Assembly (NCBI GenBank): GCA_026421165.1
Contig: JAPKCQ010000008.1
Location: forward strand, 1-33,357
Reading direction: 5' to 3'
DNA from: Lewinella sp.
GTDB taxonomy: Bacteria > Bacteroidota > Bacteroidia > Chitinophagales > Saprospiraceae
Length of the DNA stretch: 33,357 nucleotides
Under the pieces are notes generated by a model. The model searched no databases. It was not told the origin of the DNA and worked only from the letters and a program-made list of their open reading frames with translations. The translations under genes were made by a program, and so were the position numbers. This document shows positions 7,246 to 16,167 of the stretch, in pieces (position 1 is the stretch's first letter; the number at the start of each line of letters is the position of its first letter).

Positions 7246-10161
7246 TTAGGCTGACCAACTCCGAAGTAAAACTTCCGCAGTACTTAAAGCCCGCACGCTA
7301 AGCAAGTCTTTAACCTGGTGCCGGCAGCTGGTCCCCGCTGCCACCACTACTGTCTCCTTTGATAAATCCCGCAGGTGGCGCAGCAAGGATTCTTCGGCGA
7401 TGGTTTTGCTCAGTTCGTAGTGCTCAGCTTCGTAGCCGAAGGAACCGGCCATACCGCAGCAGCCGCTGTCGAGCAGCCTGACGTTGAAGTTGGCGGGCAG
7501 GGAAAGCGCGGCGGCACATTTAGAGGCATCTCCCAGTGCTTTTTCGTGGCAGTGGACGTGGAGTACCAGATCGACGGTCTCGGGGCCGAAATCTTCCGGC
7601 CCCAGCCGTCCGGCACTGAACTCGCGGTATAGGAATTCGTCGAGGGTAAAAGTGTGTTTAGCAATTTCGTGGGCCTTTTTGGCCATGTCGCCGCGCAGCA
7701 ATTTTGGGTATTCATCGCGGAAGCTCAGGATAGCGCTCGGTTCGATACCGACGAGTGGCTTGTCGGTAGATACCAAGGGAGCGAAGGTGTCAACGTTTTT
7801 AGCTGCTCGGTCCTTTGCTTCCATTAGTAAGCCCTTGCTGAGGTGGGCGCGGCCGCTGGTGGCGTGTTTTGGCCAGTTTATTTGGTAGCCTAGTTTTTCG
7901 AGAAGTTGGATGGTGGCTTCACCAACTTGCACGTCCTGGAGGTTGGTAAATTCATCGCCGAAGAGGTTTAACTCGTTGGCTGATTCTTGCGTAGCCTGGC
8001 CTGGCCGGCGAGCGTGCCACGACCGTAAACTCTGGGCTGGAAACTCGGGTAGGCTGCGTTCCGAGGCGATGCCCACAAGGCGCTTCATAAGCGGGCCGGC
8101 TAGTTGGAGACCAAGGTTGGCAAGTCTTGGAACCCGCCCACCGATTCCGTACAACACCTCATTGGCAGCAATAAGCCGCGTACGGAGCGATCGTTTACCG
8201 CGTTGATGAAGGTATTCCGCCTTCAGGTTAGTCATGTCCACCGAGCTGGGGCATTCTGAGGTGCAGGCTTTACAGCTCAGACAGAGGTCTAGTGCCTCGT
8301 GGAGCGCGGGGTGGGCGAACGGATCGTCGTGCTGGTTACGGGTAAGGACTTCCCGCAGGGTGTTGGCGCGGCCGCGGGTGCTGTGTTGTTCTGAATGCAG
8401 GGCGCGGTAAGAGGGGCACATCGCTCCGCCGGAAAGCTTACGACAATCTCCTGAGCCATTGCATTTCTCTGCTGCGCGGAGAAAGCCGCCGTCGGAACTC
8501 CAGTCGAGCAGGGTAGGGTAGTCTGGCGTTGCTGCATCGGCCTCATAGCGCAGGCCTTCGTTCATGGGTGGCGCTTCCACGATTTTGCCTGGGTTGAGGA
8601 GGTTGTCGGGGTCGAAGGCGTGCTTGAGGTCAACGAGCATCTGGTAGACCTCGGGCCCGAGCATATCGGGAAGGAACGGCGCCCGCACCCGCCCGTCGCC
8701 ATGCTCTCCGCTGAGGCTGCCGCGGTATTTTTTCACCAGGGCGGCCACGTCGCGGGTGATGTTGAAGAAGTCTTCTCTGCCAGCCGTTGTTTTGAGGTTC
8801 AGTACTGGCCGCAGGTGAATCTCTCCGGCGCCGGCGTGGGCATAATACACGGGGTTTTGCTGGTAGAGGTGCATGAGCGCTTCTACTTCGTTGATGTAGT
8901 CTGCGAGGTCTTCGATGGCGACGGCGGTGTCTTCGATGCAGGCGACGGCTTTGGCGTCTCCGATTATGTTGCCGAGGATGCCGAGGCCGGCGGAACGGAG
9001 GTTCCAGGCCTGGTCCGAACGCTCCGCTCCCAATAGCATTGTGGTGGCGGTCATCGTCCCCGCCAATGATGGTTCGGTGCTTAGTTTAGCGTCCATTTTG
9101 CTGGCCAGCTTGGCTGCTGCTTCGTTGGTTTTTGCTCGGAATTCGACGAGGAGCAGGGCGCGTGGGTCTTCCCAAACGAAGTCTGCGTTTTTGGCCTGTT
9201 CGGGGTTGGTGCGGGCGAGGCGGAGGATGGTGTCGTCCATCAGCTCACACATGAACGGTTGGTGGCGCATGGCGACCTGGGTGGCACGCATGGCGGCGTC
9301 GATGGTTTTGAAGTGGACGGCAGCAACGGCCCTGCCCTGCGGTGGAAGCGGCAGGATGTTGAGCTTCAGGCGGGTGGTGAAGGCGAGTGTTCCTTCGGAG
9401 CCAGCGAGGAGTGGTAGCAGGTTATAGTTGGGCCCATTTTGGCTCGCCAGCAGGTCCAATGCGTAGCCGGTATTGCGGCGGCTGACGGTTTCTTTCGGAA
9501 AAGCGTACTTGATGCGCCGACGATTATCTTCATCCCCGAGCAAATTAGCAAGGTGGGATTGGATGCGGATGAGCCGACCGTCTGGTTTTTGCGCTTTTAA
9601 AACCTTCCCCTGCACCTGCGTTCCCGCCTCTAAATCATGCACGGAGGCATCAGCCAATACTATCCGTGCGCCGCGCACATGCTCCCGCGTAGAACCTACC
9701 GTGATGCTGGTACTACCGCAGCTATTGTTGCCAAACATTCCGCCCAGCGTGCACCGGTTTGCCGTGCTGGTGTTGGGTCCGAACCAGTAGCCGAGCGGGG
9801 CTAAAGCCGCGTTGAGCTGGTCGCGGATCACCCCCGGCTCTACCACGACGTAGTTTTCCTGAATGTTGATCTCCAAAATTTTAGTCAGGTACTTGCTAAC
9901 GTCCACCACCAATCCTGCTCCGATGGCCTGGCCCGCAAGGCTGGTGCCGCCAGCCCGTGGTGTTACGGCAATTTTGTGCTTTGCGGCAAAGCGAATACAA
10001 GCCACGACGTCCGCCTCCGAACGTGGGAAAGCGACGGCCAACGGCAGCTCCCGGTACACGCTGGCGTCGGTGGCATAGAGGATGCGGTGGGCTTCGTCGG
10101 TTTGGAGCTTGCCGGACAATGCGGCAGCCAGATCGGCCCAGGGAGGAGAAATTAGTAGCAT
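7246..10161 (-). CDS. FAD-binding and (Fe-S)-binding domain oxidoreductase (GlcD/D-lactate dehydrogenase plus 4Fe-4S plus CCG domains; YdiJ-like)
   Basis: 971 aa; TPRAGGTSLAGQAIGAGLVVDVSKY, GGMFGNNSCGS, GSEGTLAFTT, SGEHGDGRVRAPFL; CLSCKACTSECPSSVDM; C-terminal HCHEKAL..., LDSGCCGMAGSFGYE. Confidence 0.93.
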   Translation of the reverse strand: MLLISPPWADLAAALSGKLQTDEAHRILYATDASVYRELPLAVAFPRSEADVVACIRFAAKHKIAVTPRAGGTSLAGQAIGAGLVVDVSKYLTKILEINIQENYVVVEPGVIRDQLNAALAPLGYWFGPNTSTANRCTLGGMFGNNSCGSTSITVGSTREHVRGARIVLADASVHDLEAGTQVQGKVLKAQKPDGRLIRIQSHLANLLGDEDNRRRIKYAFPKETVSRRNTGYALDLLASQNGPNYNLLPLLAGSEGTLAFTTRLKLNILPLPPQGRAVAAVHFKTIDAAMRATQVAMRHQPFMCELMDDTILRLARTNPEQAKNADFVWEDPRALLLVEFRAKTNEAAAKLASKMDAKLSTEPSLAGTMTATTMLLGAERSDQAWNLRSAGLGILGNIIGDAKAVACIEDTAVAIEDLADYINEVEALMHLYQQNPVYYAHAGAGEIHLRPVLNLKTTAGREDFFNITRDVAALVKKYRGSLSGEHGDGRVRAPFLPDMLGPEVYQMLVDLKHAFDPDNLLNPGKIVEAPPMNEGLRYEADAATPDYPTLLDWSSDGGFLRAAEKCNGSGDCRKLSGGAMCPSYRALHSEQHSTRGRANTLREVLTRNQHDDPFAHPALHEALDLCLSCKACTSECPSSVDMTNLKAEYLHQRGKRSLRTRLIAANEVLYGIGGRVPRLANLGLQLAGPLMKRLVGIASERSLPEFPAQSLRSWHARRPGQATQESANELNLFGDEFTNLQDVQVGEATIQLLEKLGYQINWPKHATSGRAHLSKGLLMEAKDRAAKNVDTFAPLVSTDKPLVGIEPSAILSFRDEYPKLLRGDMAKKAHEIAKHTFTLDEFLYREFSAGRLGPEDFGPETVDLVLHVHCHEKALGDASKCAAALSLPANFNVRLLDSGCCGMAGSFGYEAEHYELSKTIAEESLLRHLRDLSKETVVVAAGTSCRHQVKDLLSVRALSTAEVLLRSWSA
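9609..9628 (+). repeat. Dispersed motif copy (inside FAD/Fe-S oxidoreductase, CDS on minus strand)
   Basis: CCTGCACCTGCGTTCCCGCC, antisense encodes AGTQVQG. Confidence 0.55.
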
Positions 10162-10207
10162 ACAAGAACAGGCTTATTCGGGCTGTACCTATCCATTACA
10201 AAAGGCT

Positions 10208-11545
10208 TTACTGTACGGACAGTGTGTCTGAAAGAATAGACGGAACGGTGATAACTGGAGAGATCGGATGGGTGATATTGTAATGCACCGTTGCGGCTAC
10301 GAAGGCGAAGACCGCAACGATAAGGCCGAAAAGGAAGACGTTATAGCAAACGCGCAGAAACTGATATTTTTTGGCGAGCACGACGCCGAGGTAGTATAGG
10401 TCGCGCGTCATCGAGGAGTAGAGAAAGTCTTCATCCCTGATCATTTCCATCATGCCGTAATGAAAATCATCGATCGGCATATTGTAGAAATTACCGAAGA
10501 AAAGGAGGTTACTGCGGCGTGCCTTGATGTCTTCCATGCTGCTTTTGCCCTCCGTCACTTTCGGCCGCGTAGCCTGGATGGCGTAGAACAGAGAACCGAG
10601 GCAAACACCAACGAGGATGACGGTAGGCATGACCAGGTGGGGATTCTTGTCGAGGCTCGGAAAGAGGTTCGCCGCCGAAATACTGAGGATGATGGCGTTG
10701 ACCGAGAGCATGATGTTGGCCTTGTTATCGGCAATGCTGCTCAGGTTTACGTGGGTGCGGTAGGTGGCCCGGTACATGGTCTCTACGCCACGGCCCGGTT
10801 TAAAATCGGGTTCTTTTTTTTGCCCCGCTTTTGCCACTGCTTTCTTAAGCTTTTTAAGCTTTTTTTTACGCTGTTTCGCGTCTTCTAACTCTTCGAGGTT
10901 GGTGGGCGTCTGGTCGGGGAAAAGGGCCTTTTTCCGTTTGTAAAGTTGCTTTACGTGTTTGCTCTTGCGTTCGCCGAACATTTCGCGTGCGGCCTCGGTG
11001 TGGTATTCATGGTTGAGCATGAATTCGAGTTCGAAATCGATCCACTCCTGATCGGACATGATCATATTGCGGGTGATGGCAAATTCCTGACGGACCCGGC
11101 CGCAACGGTCCCAGTAACTTAGGTCACCGAGGTGGCTGAGGTCGGCGTCGGCTACGATTTCTTCCAGGAAAGTGCGGGGTTGCTGGGGCATTCTGGTTGC
11201 TCGGATACAGCCGGCAATATTGTTGATAAGGTCCTTGTTGGTTACTCCCTGAGAGGCAAGCCAGTCGGTCGCGTTATGTACGCCCCGCTCTTCGTGATCT
11301 TCCCAGCCCTGCGCGTAGCCCGTATCATGAAACCAGGCGGCGAGGACGATGGCCAGGCGGTCGTCTTTGCTTACTTCGTAATGGTCGGCTAATTCCTTTG
11401 CCGCTTCCACGACCGCACAGGTGTGCTGGAAGTTGTGGTAAACGAAATGGGGCTTGATCTCGTCCTGGATGTATTTCTCCGTGTGTGCCTCTACGTCTTT
11501 AAGCAGGGTATCGGTTTCTGCGACTTTATTCATGTTGAGGTGCAA
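10208..11545 (-). CDS. HD-domain phosphohydrolase fused to a Pycsar-effector-like (PycTM/DUF5706) transmembrane domain
   Basis: N-terminal HD signature: YHNFQHTCAVVEAA, AAWFHDTGY, HEERGVHNA, ADADLSHLG. After a Lys-rich linker, TMYRATYRTHVNLSSIADNKANIMLSVNAIILSISAANLF and two hydrophobic segments plus a C-terminal TM match the DUF5706/PycTM pattern. Confidence 0.85.
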   Translation of the reverse strand: MHLNMNKVAETDTLLKDVEAHTEKYIQDEIKPHFVYHNFQHTCAVVEAAKELADHYEVSKDDRLAIVLAAWFHDTGYAQGWEDHEERGVHNATDWLASQGVTNKDLINNIAGCIRATRMPQQPRTFLEEIVADADLSHLGDLSYWDRCGRVRQEFAITRNMIMSDQEWIDFELEFMLNHEYHTEAAREMFGERKSKHVKQLYKRKKALFPDQTPTNLEELEDAKQRKKKLKKLKKAVAKAGQKKEPDFKPGRGVETMYRATYRTHVNLSSIADNKANIMLSVNAIILSISAANLFPSLDKNPHLVMPTVILVGVCLGSLFYAIQATRPKVTEGKSSMEDIKARRSNLLFFGNFYNMPIDDFHYGMMEMIRDEDFLYSSMTRDLYYLGVVLAKKYQFLRVCYNVFLFGLIVAVFAFVAATVHYNITHPISPVITVPSILSDTLSVQ

Positions 11546-11668
11546 GTTAAGAATATAGATTGATAGCTATGACAGATTGATATATTAAGTAGGTAAGCCG
11601 CACTGGCGAAGCGAGCATCTACAATATCCCGTGCGGTAGCTTTTCTCAGTCTACCTTCTATTCATCTA

Positions 11669-12052
11669 TTAAAGCTTCTGCTCCACCTCAAGCAAATCTT
11701 CTTCCCGGACGGAAGGGAACCACTTAACGATTTGCTCTCGGGCTTGCGCGCGAACGTCGTCGTTAATGTAAGCGGCCACCAGCACGAGGCAGAGGCCTAG
11801 GAAGCCGATATCGTCGGTGTATCCAATAATTGGGGTAAGGTCAGGGAGCACATCAAGCGGGTTGATGAGGTAGCCGAGAACGCCGACGATGGAGCGTTTG
11901 GCCCAGGCTGGGGTTTCCTGGCGCCTGAAGGCGTAATAAAGTAGCAAAGCGGAGTAGACCGTCTTAACGCCAGCAGCGGAAGCGAAGCGGCGGAGCTTGC
12001 CCCAAAAGGCAGATTCGCTAAAAAAGCGTCGGTATTTGTTTAGTTTTGTCAT
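11669..12052 (-). CDS. DUF1232 (YkvA-like) membrane protein
   Basis: 127 aa; LYYAFRRQETPAWAKRSIVGVLGYLINPLDVLPDLTPIIGYTDDIGFLGLCLVLV. Confidence 0.9.
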   Translation of the reverse strand: MTKLNKYRRFFSESAFWGKLRRFASAAGVKTVYSALLLYYAFRRQETPAWAKRSIVGVLGYLINPLDVLPDLTPIIGYTDDIGFLGLCLVLVAAYINDDVRAQAREQIVKWFPSVREEDLLEVEQKL

Positions 12053-12232
12053 CCTTACCGTAGTTTGGTTGGACTAAGATAACGTCTGAGGTGTCAGTTT
12101 AGGTTCATACGGCGTTCGGCGAGCTTTATCTTCTAGTAGTTGACGAAGGGCGTACTCGGAGCTAGGGTTCCTCGATTTTTGTTGTACTATGACCTAACTT
12201 AGCCCCCGTATTCAAACCAAACCGGCTACTCT

Positions 12233-14254
12233 ATGCGTCTTCACGTTACGGCTTTCATCTTACGCTTTCTCACTTCATTGTTTTTACTTGGCGTGGCTTT
12301 TGCCTGCGTACCACCTTCCGAAAACGAAGAGGTAGAAGGTGTAATCGTAGACTTAAACGATCCGGTCAGCCGTCTGATCTACGAGCATCAGAACGCGCGC
12401 AACGCCGATAGCCTACTGGTGTACCTAAGCCACGACAACGCCAGCTACCGCTACCTGGCCACTCGTGCTTTTGGCAGCTTTCCGAATATGACCGATGCGG
12501 CTGTCGATGCCCTGTCGGCACAACTTGGTTGCCGCAATGAACTGATCCGCGAGGCGGCTGCTTATGCCCTTGGCCAGTCCGGCCTTGCCCGCGCGGCAGA
12601 CACGCTGACAGCGGCTTTTGATGCTGATGGCATGTACCGCGCTTTTAACGCCGAACTGCTTGCCGCTGTGGGCAAAACAGGAGACAGCAAGCTGCAAGGC
12701 AATATCAGTAAAATAACAACCTATAAAACTTCGGATACCTTGCTCGTGGCTGGTCAGGCTTGGAGCTTGTACTATTTTGCCCGTAGGAAAATTCAGTCTC
12801 CGGCCGGAGACCAGCGGATGCTCGACCTGATTCAGGACAATTCTGCCCCGATCGAGGCGCGTCGCCCAGCAGCATTCTTTCTCCAGCGCTTCAAGGTAAC
12901 GGCGGACTCCGCTACGAACCGGGGCCTGCGGGAGTTGTTGCGAACGAATACCGACCCTGATATCCTGATGGGCGTGGTCCGTACCATCGGTAGACAAGAG
13001 GAGCCCGCTGGCCGGGTGGCACTGTTACGTGCTTTAAGACGTCAGACGGACTGGCGGGTACGCACTGAGATAATCCGTGCGCTTTCCGCTTTTGACTACG
13101 CAAGCGTCCGGGAACCAATAGTTGGAAGCTTGAAGGATGATCACCCGTTGGTTCGCCGTACTGCCGCTGAATTTCTGCGCGATAATGGTTTGGATACTGA
13201 CGCCACCTTCTACCGCCAGCTTGCCCGTGACTCTACTCAGAATGACGTTCGGTACGTTCTCTACGCGGCGGCTCAGCGGCACCTGCCGCTGTACTTTGCC
13301 GATTACCGGGGCTTCCTCAACTATGACTTACAGCAGGCCTACGCGAAAACAACCAATGCCTACCAGCTAGCTGACATTCTCAGCGCCCTGGCGGAATACC
13401 CCTGGAACTATCGTAATGTTTACGAGCTCTATCAGAAGACCGATAAGCCCGCCGTCCGCAGTGCTGCCGCAGAAGCCCTCCGTACCATTAGTAACCGGGA
13501 AGATTTCAATATTTTCTTCAAGAAAAGCAGCCGAAGAGTTCGCTATGATTTGTCTATCTACTTTCGTGAAATGATTTACAGTACAGAGGTGGGGCCTGCT
13601 TACGCTGCTGCAAGTGCGCTGCAAGATCAAGCAGATGTTTATCGCCCTTTTTATACCGAGCTTGACTGGATGAATACTGCCCTGCTTGGCTTTCAACTTC
13701 CACGTGATATTGAGGGCTACCGTGCGGTAGATGGTGCCCGTTCCGCCCTCGCCGGAGAGCAGGCTCCGACGCCCTTTGTCGCTGATGGTCCCGCGAAAAC
13801 CATTGATTGGAACATCATCGGGACCGACGCTGGCCAGGAAGTAAGTATTCGCCTTCCCGGAGGCCGGGTGGTATTGAGACTGTGGCCAGACATGGCTCCG
13901 GCAACGGTCTCCAGCTTTCTTGAATTGGTGAAAGCTGAATACTATAACGGTAAAGTATTTCACCGCGTAGCACCTAATTTTGTTGCCCAGGGTGGCGGGC
14001 CGCTGGGAGATGGCTACGGTAGCGAAGAGTTCCGTTTGCGGACGGAGACGCCAGGTGCCCGTTGGGACCGCCCCGGCCTTATCGGGATGGCCAGCGCAGG
14101 TAAGGATACCGAAGGTGTTCAGTTCTTCATTACCCACCGGGCAGCGCCGCATTTAGACGGCGGCTATACCATTTTTGGGGAAGTCGTCGAAGGGCAAAAG
14201 GTGCTGGATGGCGTTACCATTGGGACGGTTATTGAGCGGGTGGAACTTAGATAG
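12233..14254 (+). CDS. HEAT-repeat protein with C-terminal cyclophilin-type peptidyl-prolyl isomerase domain (lipoprotein)
   Basis: Lipobox-like LLGVAFAC; repeated HEAT-like helices; C-terminus VVLRLWPDMAPATVSSFLELVKAEYYNGKVFHRVAPNFVAQGGGPLGDGYG...GLIGMASAGKDTEGVQFFITHRAAPHLDGGYTIFGEVVEG is cyclophilin. Confidence 0.9.
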   Translation: MRLHVTAFILRFLTSLFLLGVAFACVPPSENEEVEGVIVDLNDPVSRLIYEHQNARNADSLLVYLSHDNASYRYLATRAFGSFPNMTDAAVDALSAQLGCRNELIREAAAYALGQSGLARAADTLTAAFDADGMYRAFNAELLAAVGKTGDSKLQGNISKITTYKTSDTLLVAGQAWSLYYFARRKIQSPAGDQRMLDLIQDNSAPIEARRPAAFFLQRFKVTADSATNRGLRELLRTNTDPDILMGVVRTIGRQEEPAGRVALLRALRRQTDWRVRTEIIRALSAFDYASVREPIVGSLKDDHPLVRRTAAEFLRDNGLDTDATFYRQLARDSTQNDVRYVLYAAAQRHLPLYFADYRGFLNYDLQQAYAKTTNAYQLADILSALAEYPWNYRNVYELYQKTDKPAVRSAAAEALRTISNREDFNIFFKKSSRRVRYDLSIYFREMIYSTEVGPAYAAASALQDQADVYRPFYTELDWMNTALLGFQLPRDIEGYRAVDGARSALAGEQAPTPFVADGPAKTIDWNIIGTDAGQEVSIRLPGGRVVLRLWPDMAPATVSSFLELVKAEYYNGKVFHRVAPNFVAQGGGPLGDGYGSEEFRLRTETPGARWDRPGLIGMASAGKDTEGVQFFITHRAAPHLDGGYTIFGEVVEGQKVLDGVTIGTVIERVELR

Positions 14255-14382
14255 TAATGTAGCCGTTACCGCATGCGATAGGCGTTTTATTGCTGGTCCA
14301 TTAAACAGACACTACATCAAGACGCGGCTAAGGGGGTACCGGAACGGTTTCCCGGAAGAGGTAGAATGTGATTCAAAAATAA

Positions 14383-14409
14383 GGCCGCTCCACCAGTGGT
14401 GAAGCGGCC
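14383..14409 (-). terminator. Putative Rho-independent terminator of the glucosaminidase-like gene
   Basis: Near-perfect hairpin GGCCGCTTCACC-ACT-GGTGGAGCGGCC on the minus strand, followed by TTATTTTTG, located just 3' of the gene ending at 14441. Confidence 0.8.
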
Positions 14410-14440
14410 CGGGGGAAACCACTTAGAGAAAACTCTTTGT

Positions 14441-15241
14441 TTACAATCTGTCAAGATTAAACCGCTCAACAATATCCATAAGCTTATCGGCCAATTGGCG
14501 GTCTGAGCTGTAGGAGGTTTTGGCGAGTGCGGCGACCCATTGTTGGTAGTTGACGGCGTTGTCGGCTAGTTCGGGGAAGCGTTTGTTGACGACCTCGGAG
14601 TGGGCGCGCCAGTTCATCCAGGCGTTTTCGAAGTAGCGGCCTGAGGTGATGGTGCCGAAGTGATTGTTATCACGTTTGGCGGAGGTGCCCTGTCCAGCGT
14701 CGCTATTAAGAATGGCGAGCGCCATGGCTGCAGGAGCCGGAATATTGAATTTTTGCTCCTCTCCCTGAGCGACCTTCTCGAAGCGGTTGACGTAGGCACG
14801 GACCTGGGCTGCGTCGAGGTTGTTCACGTCCCAGGCTGTGTTTGTAGTGGCGGTGCTTATTTGTTTGTTACTGACGGGCATGCCGCTTATACTTGCGGTA
14901 GAGGTGCTGCTAGAGGTCTGCCCATCACCTTTTACGGCGGAGTGGCGGCCATCACTTTTACCGATGGCGAAGCCTTCTTTGCCTACGCTGAGGGTGAAAT
15001 CTACCTGCTTTTGCGTGAAGATGAAGGCAGCGATTGCCATCAGGCCGAGGCGAAACCAACTGAGGCGGAAGTGTTGCATCCATACCGGCGGGATGTATTC
15101 TGTCTGGCCAGCTTTATGACGCAGGGAGGTGAACAGTTGGCTGATGCGGGCCAGAAGGCGGCGCCAGAGGAGATTCCAGTCGATAGATATGGCGTTATTG
15201 TTGCCACGGCGTGGTGCCGGAGTGGAGGAAGGAGAAGGCAT
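14441..15241 (-). CDS. Glucosaminidase (GH73-like) domain protein, membrane anchored; possibly degenerate catalytic site
   Basis: 266 aa; internal TM (FRLGLMAIAAFIFTQ); FNIPAPAAMALAILNSDAGQGTSAKRDNNHFGTIT...WMNWRAHSEVVNKRFPELADNAVNYQQWVAALAKTSYSSDRQLADKLMDIVERFNLDRL. Confidence 0.8.
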   Translation of the reverse strand: MPSPSSTPAPRRGNNNAISIDWNLLWRRLLARISQLFTSLRHKAGQTEYIPPVWMQHFRLSWFRLGLMAIAAFIFTQKQVDFTLSVGKEGFAIGKSDGRHSAVKGDGQTSSSTSTASISGMPVSNKQISTATTNTAWDVNNLDAAQVRAYVNRFEKVAQGEEQKFNIPAPAAMALAILNSDAGQGTSAKRDNNHFGTITSGRYFENAWMNWRAHSEVVNKRFPELADNAVNYQQWVAALAKTSYSSDRQLADKLMDIVERFNLDRL

Positions 15242-15287
15242 AACACTTTACTTTTTTGCAACTTACCACTGATTGTAGTGGCGGTTA

Positions 15288-15295
15288 CAAAAGTA
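15288..15295 (-). promoter_or_regulatory. Putative Bacteroidota-type -7 box (TACTTTTG)
   Basis: Matches TAnnTTTG on the minus strand, about 46 bp upstream of the start at 15241. Confidence 0.35.
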
Positions 15296-15362
15296 AGTTA
15301 TTTTGTTTGTTTATTCAAGTTCTTTTATCTTTTGTTTTAAATTTGAAAAGGCCCATTAAAAA

Positions 15363-15396
15363 GTTGCGCCATTTCCCCAGTGGGAAACAGCGCAAC
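15363..15396 (-). terminator. Putative Rho-independent terminator of the DUF805 gene
   Basis: Minus strand GTTGCGC-tgTTTCCC-actg-GGGAAAtg-GCGCAAC followed by TTTTTAATG. Confidence 0.85.
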
Positions 15397-15446
15397 AAGA
15401 ACAAATATGAATAGTAGGTGGGAATGGGTTAAGGGAAGGATGAATT

Positions 15447-15851
15447 CTAGACGATTTGGTCATCGGGGTAAGTGTCCGATAAGGTGCTTTCTGTGTTGTT
15501 GATACCGTACTTGGGGCTATTCCCATAGTTGTTGGTATCCACATCGCTGTCTTTGATGTACCAGTAAAGGAGTACGAAGAGACCGATGCCGGTAAGGCCG
15601 ATCAGTTGCCACCATCCGCTGCGGTTTACGTCGTGTAGGCGGCGGGTAGATACGGCCAGGGAAGGAATGAAAAATGCTATTTTTAGCATGTTTTCAAGGA
15701 CTTCGTTTCCGAATATAGTCTGATCCCAGAAGGAGGCGATACTGCTAAACACAACGGTCACTAGTACGAAACCCCAGAACTCAGCACGGCGGCTACGGCC
15801 ATGGAGTTTGAAGCTATTGTTGAGGGTAAGGATGAAGTCTTTCCAGATCAT
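15447..15851 (-). CDS. DUF805 family membrane protein
   Basis: 134 aa; SFKLHGRSRRAEFWGFVLVTVVFSSIA...IPSLAVSTRRLHDVNRSGWWQLIGLTGIGLFVLLYWYIKDSD. Confidence 0.92.
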   Translation of the reverse strand: MIWKDFILTLNNSFKLHGRSRRAEFWGFVLVTVVFSSIASFWDQTIFGNEVLENMLKIAFFIPSLAVSTRRLHDVNRSGWWQLIGLTGIGLFVLLYWYIKDSDVDTNNYGNSPKYGINNTESTLSDTYPDDQIV

Positions 15852-15951
15852 GAGGTGGGGTTATTTATTATTGATAGTGCAAATATGAGCCCCGCGGGAA
15901 CGGGTACAAAGTTTGATCGACGAGAGCAAGGCGGTAGACGACGAGTTGGAG

Positions 15952-15967
15952 CGTTAGACGTTAGACC
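15952..15967. repeat. Heptamer-type repeat (CGTTAGA)2
   Basis: CGTTAGACGTTAGACC; same family as the TCTAAC(G/T) units at 16121-16165 and 16793-16812. Confidence 0.6.
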
Positions 15968-16035
15968 CTGAAGTTTCAATAAACAGATGGGGTATAAATT
16001 GAGGCTTAGAAAAACTTTGCTCCTTAAAGGCGTTC

Positions 16036-16058
16036 TTTGCACCTGCGTTAGCGCCCAC
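16036..16058 (+). repeat. Dispersed motif copy (intergenic, upstream of engB)
   Basis: TTTGCACCTGCGTTAGCGCCCAC. Confidence 0.7.
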
Positions 16059-16120
16059 TAAGTAGTAGCCGCGAAGCGAAATGAAAGACCCATAACGCGC
16101 GGTAGCCTTAACGACCTAAA

Positions 16121-16165
16121 AGTCTAACGAACCAACGGTCTAACTTCTAACTTCTAAAGGTCTAA
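16121..16165. repeat. Degenerate heptamer repeat tract (TCTAAC-type) directly upstream of engB
   Basis: AGTCTAACGAACCAACGGTCTAACTTCTAACTTCTAAAGGTCTAA contains five TCTAA units, partly with 7-nt spacing. Confidence 0.65.
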
Positions 16166-16167
16166 TC

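Noticed and set aside
7841-8385. Further near-matches to the dispersed motif inside the FAD/Fe-S oxidoreductase (GCCACCAGCGGCCGCGCCCACC and AGCACCCGCGGCCGCGCCAAC on the minus strand)
   Set aside because: They encode SGRAHLSKG and STRGRAN, which look like conserved protein motifs of this family, so codon usage alone can explain the DNA similarity; not counted.
10208-12052. Complete Pycsar or CBASS defence operon
   Set aside because: No cyclase, CD-NTase, or other defence gene adjacent; only the orphan HD-PycTM-like protein is present.
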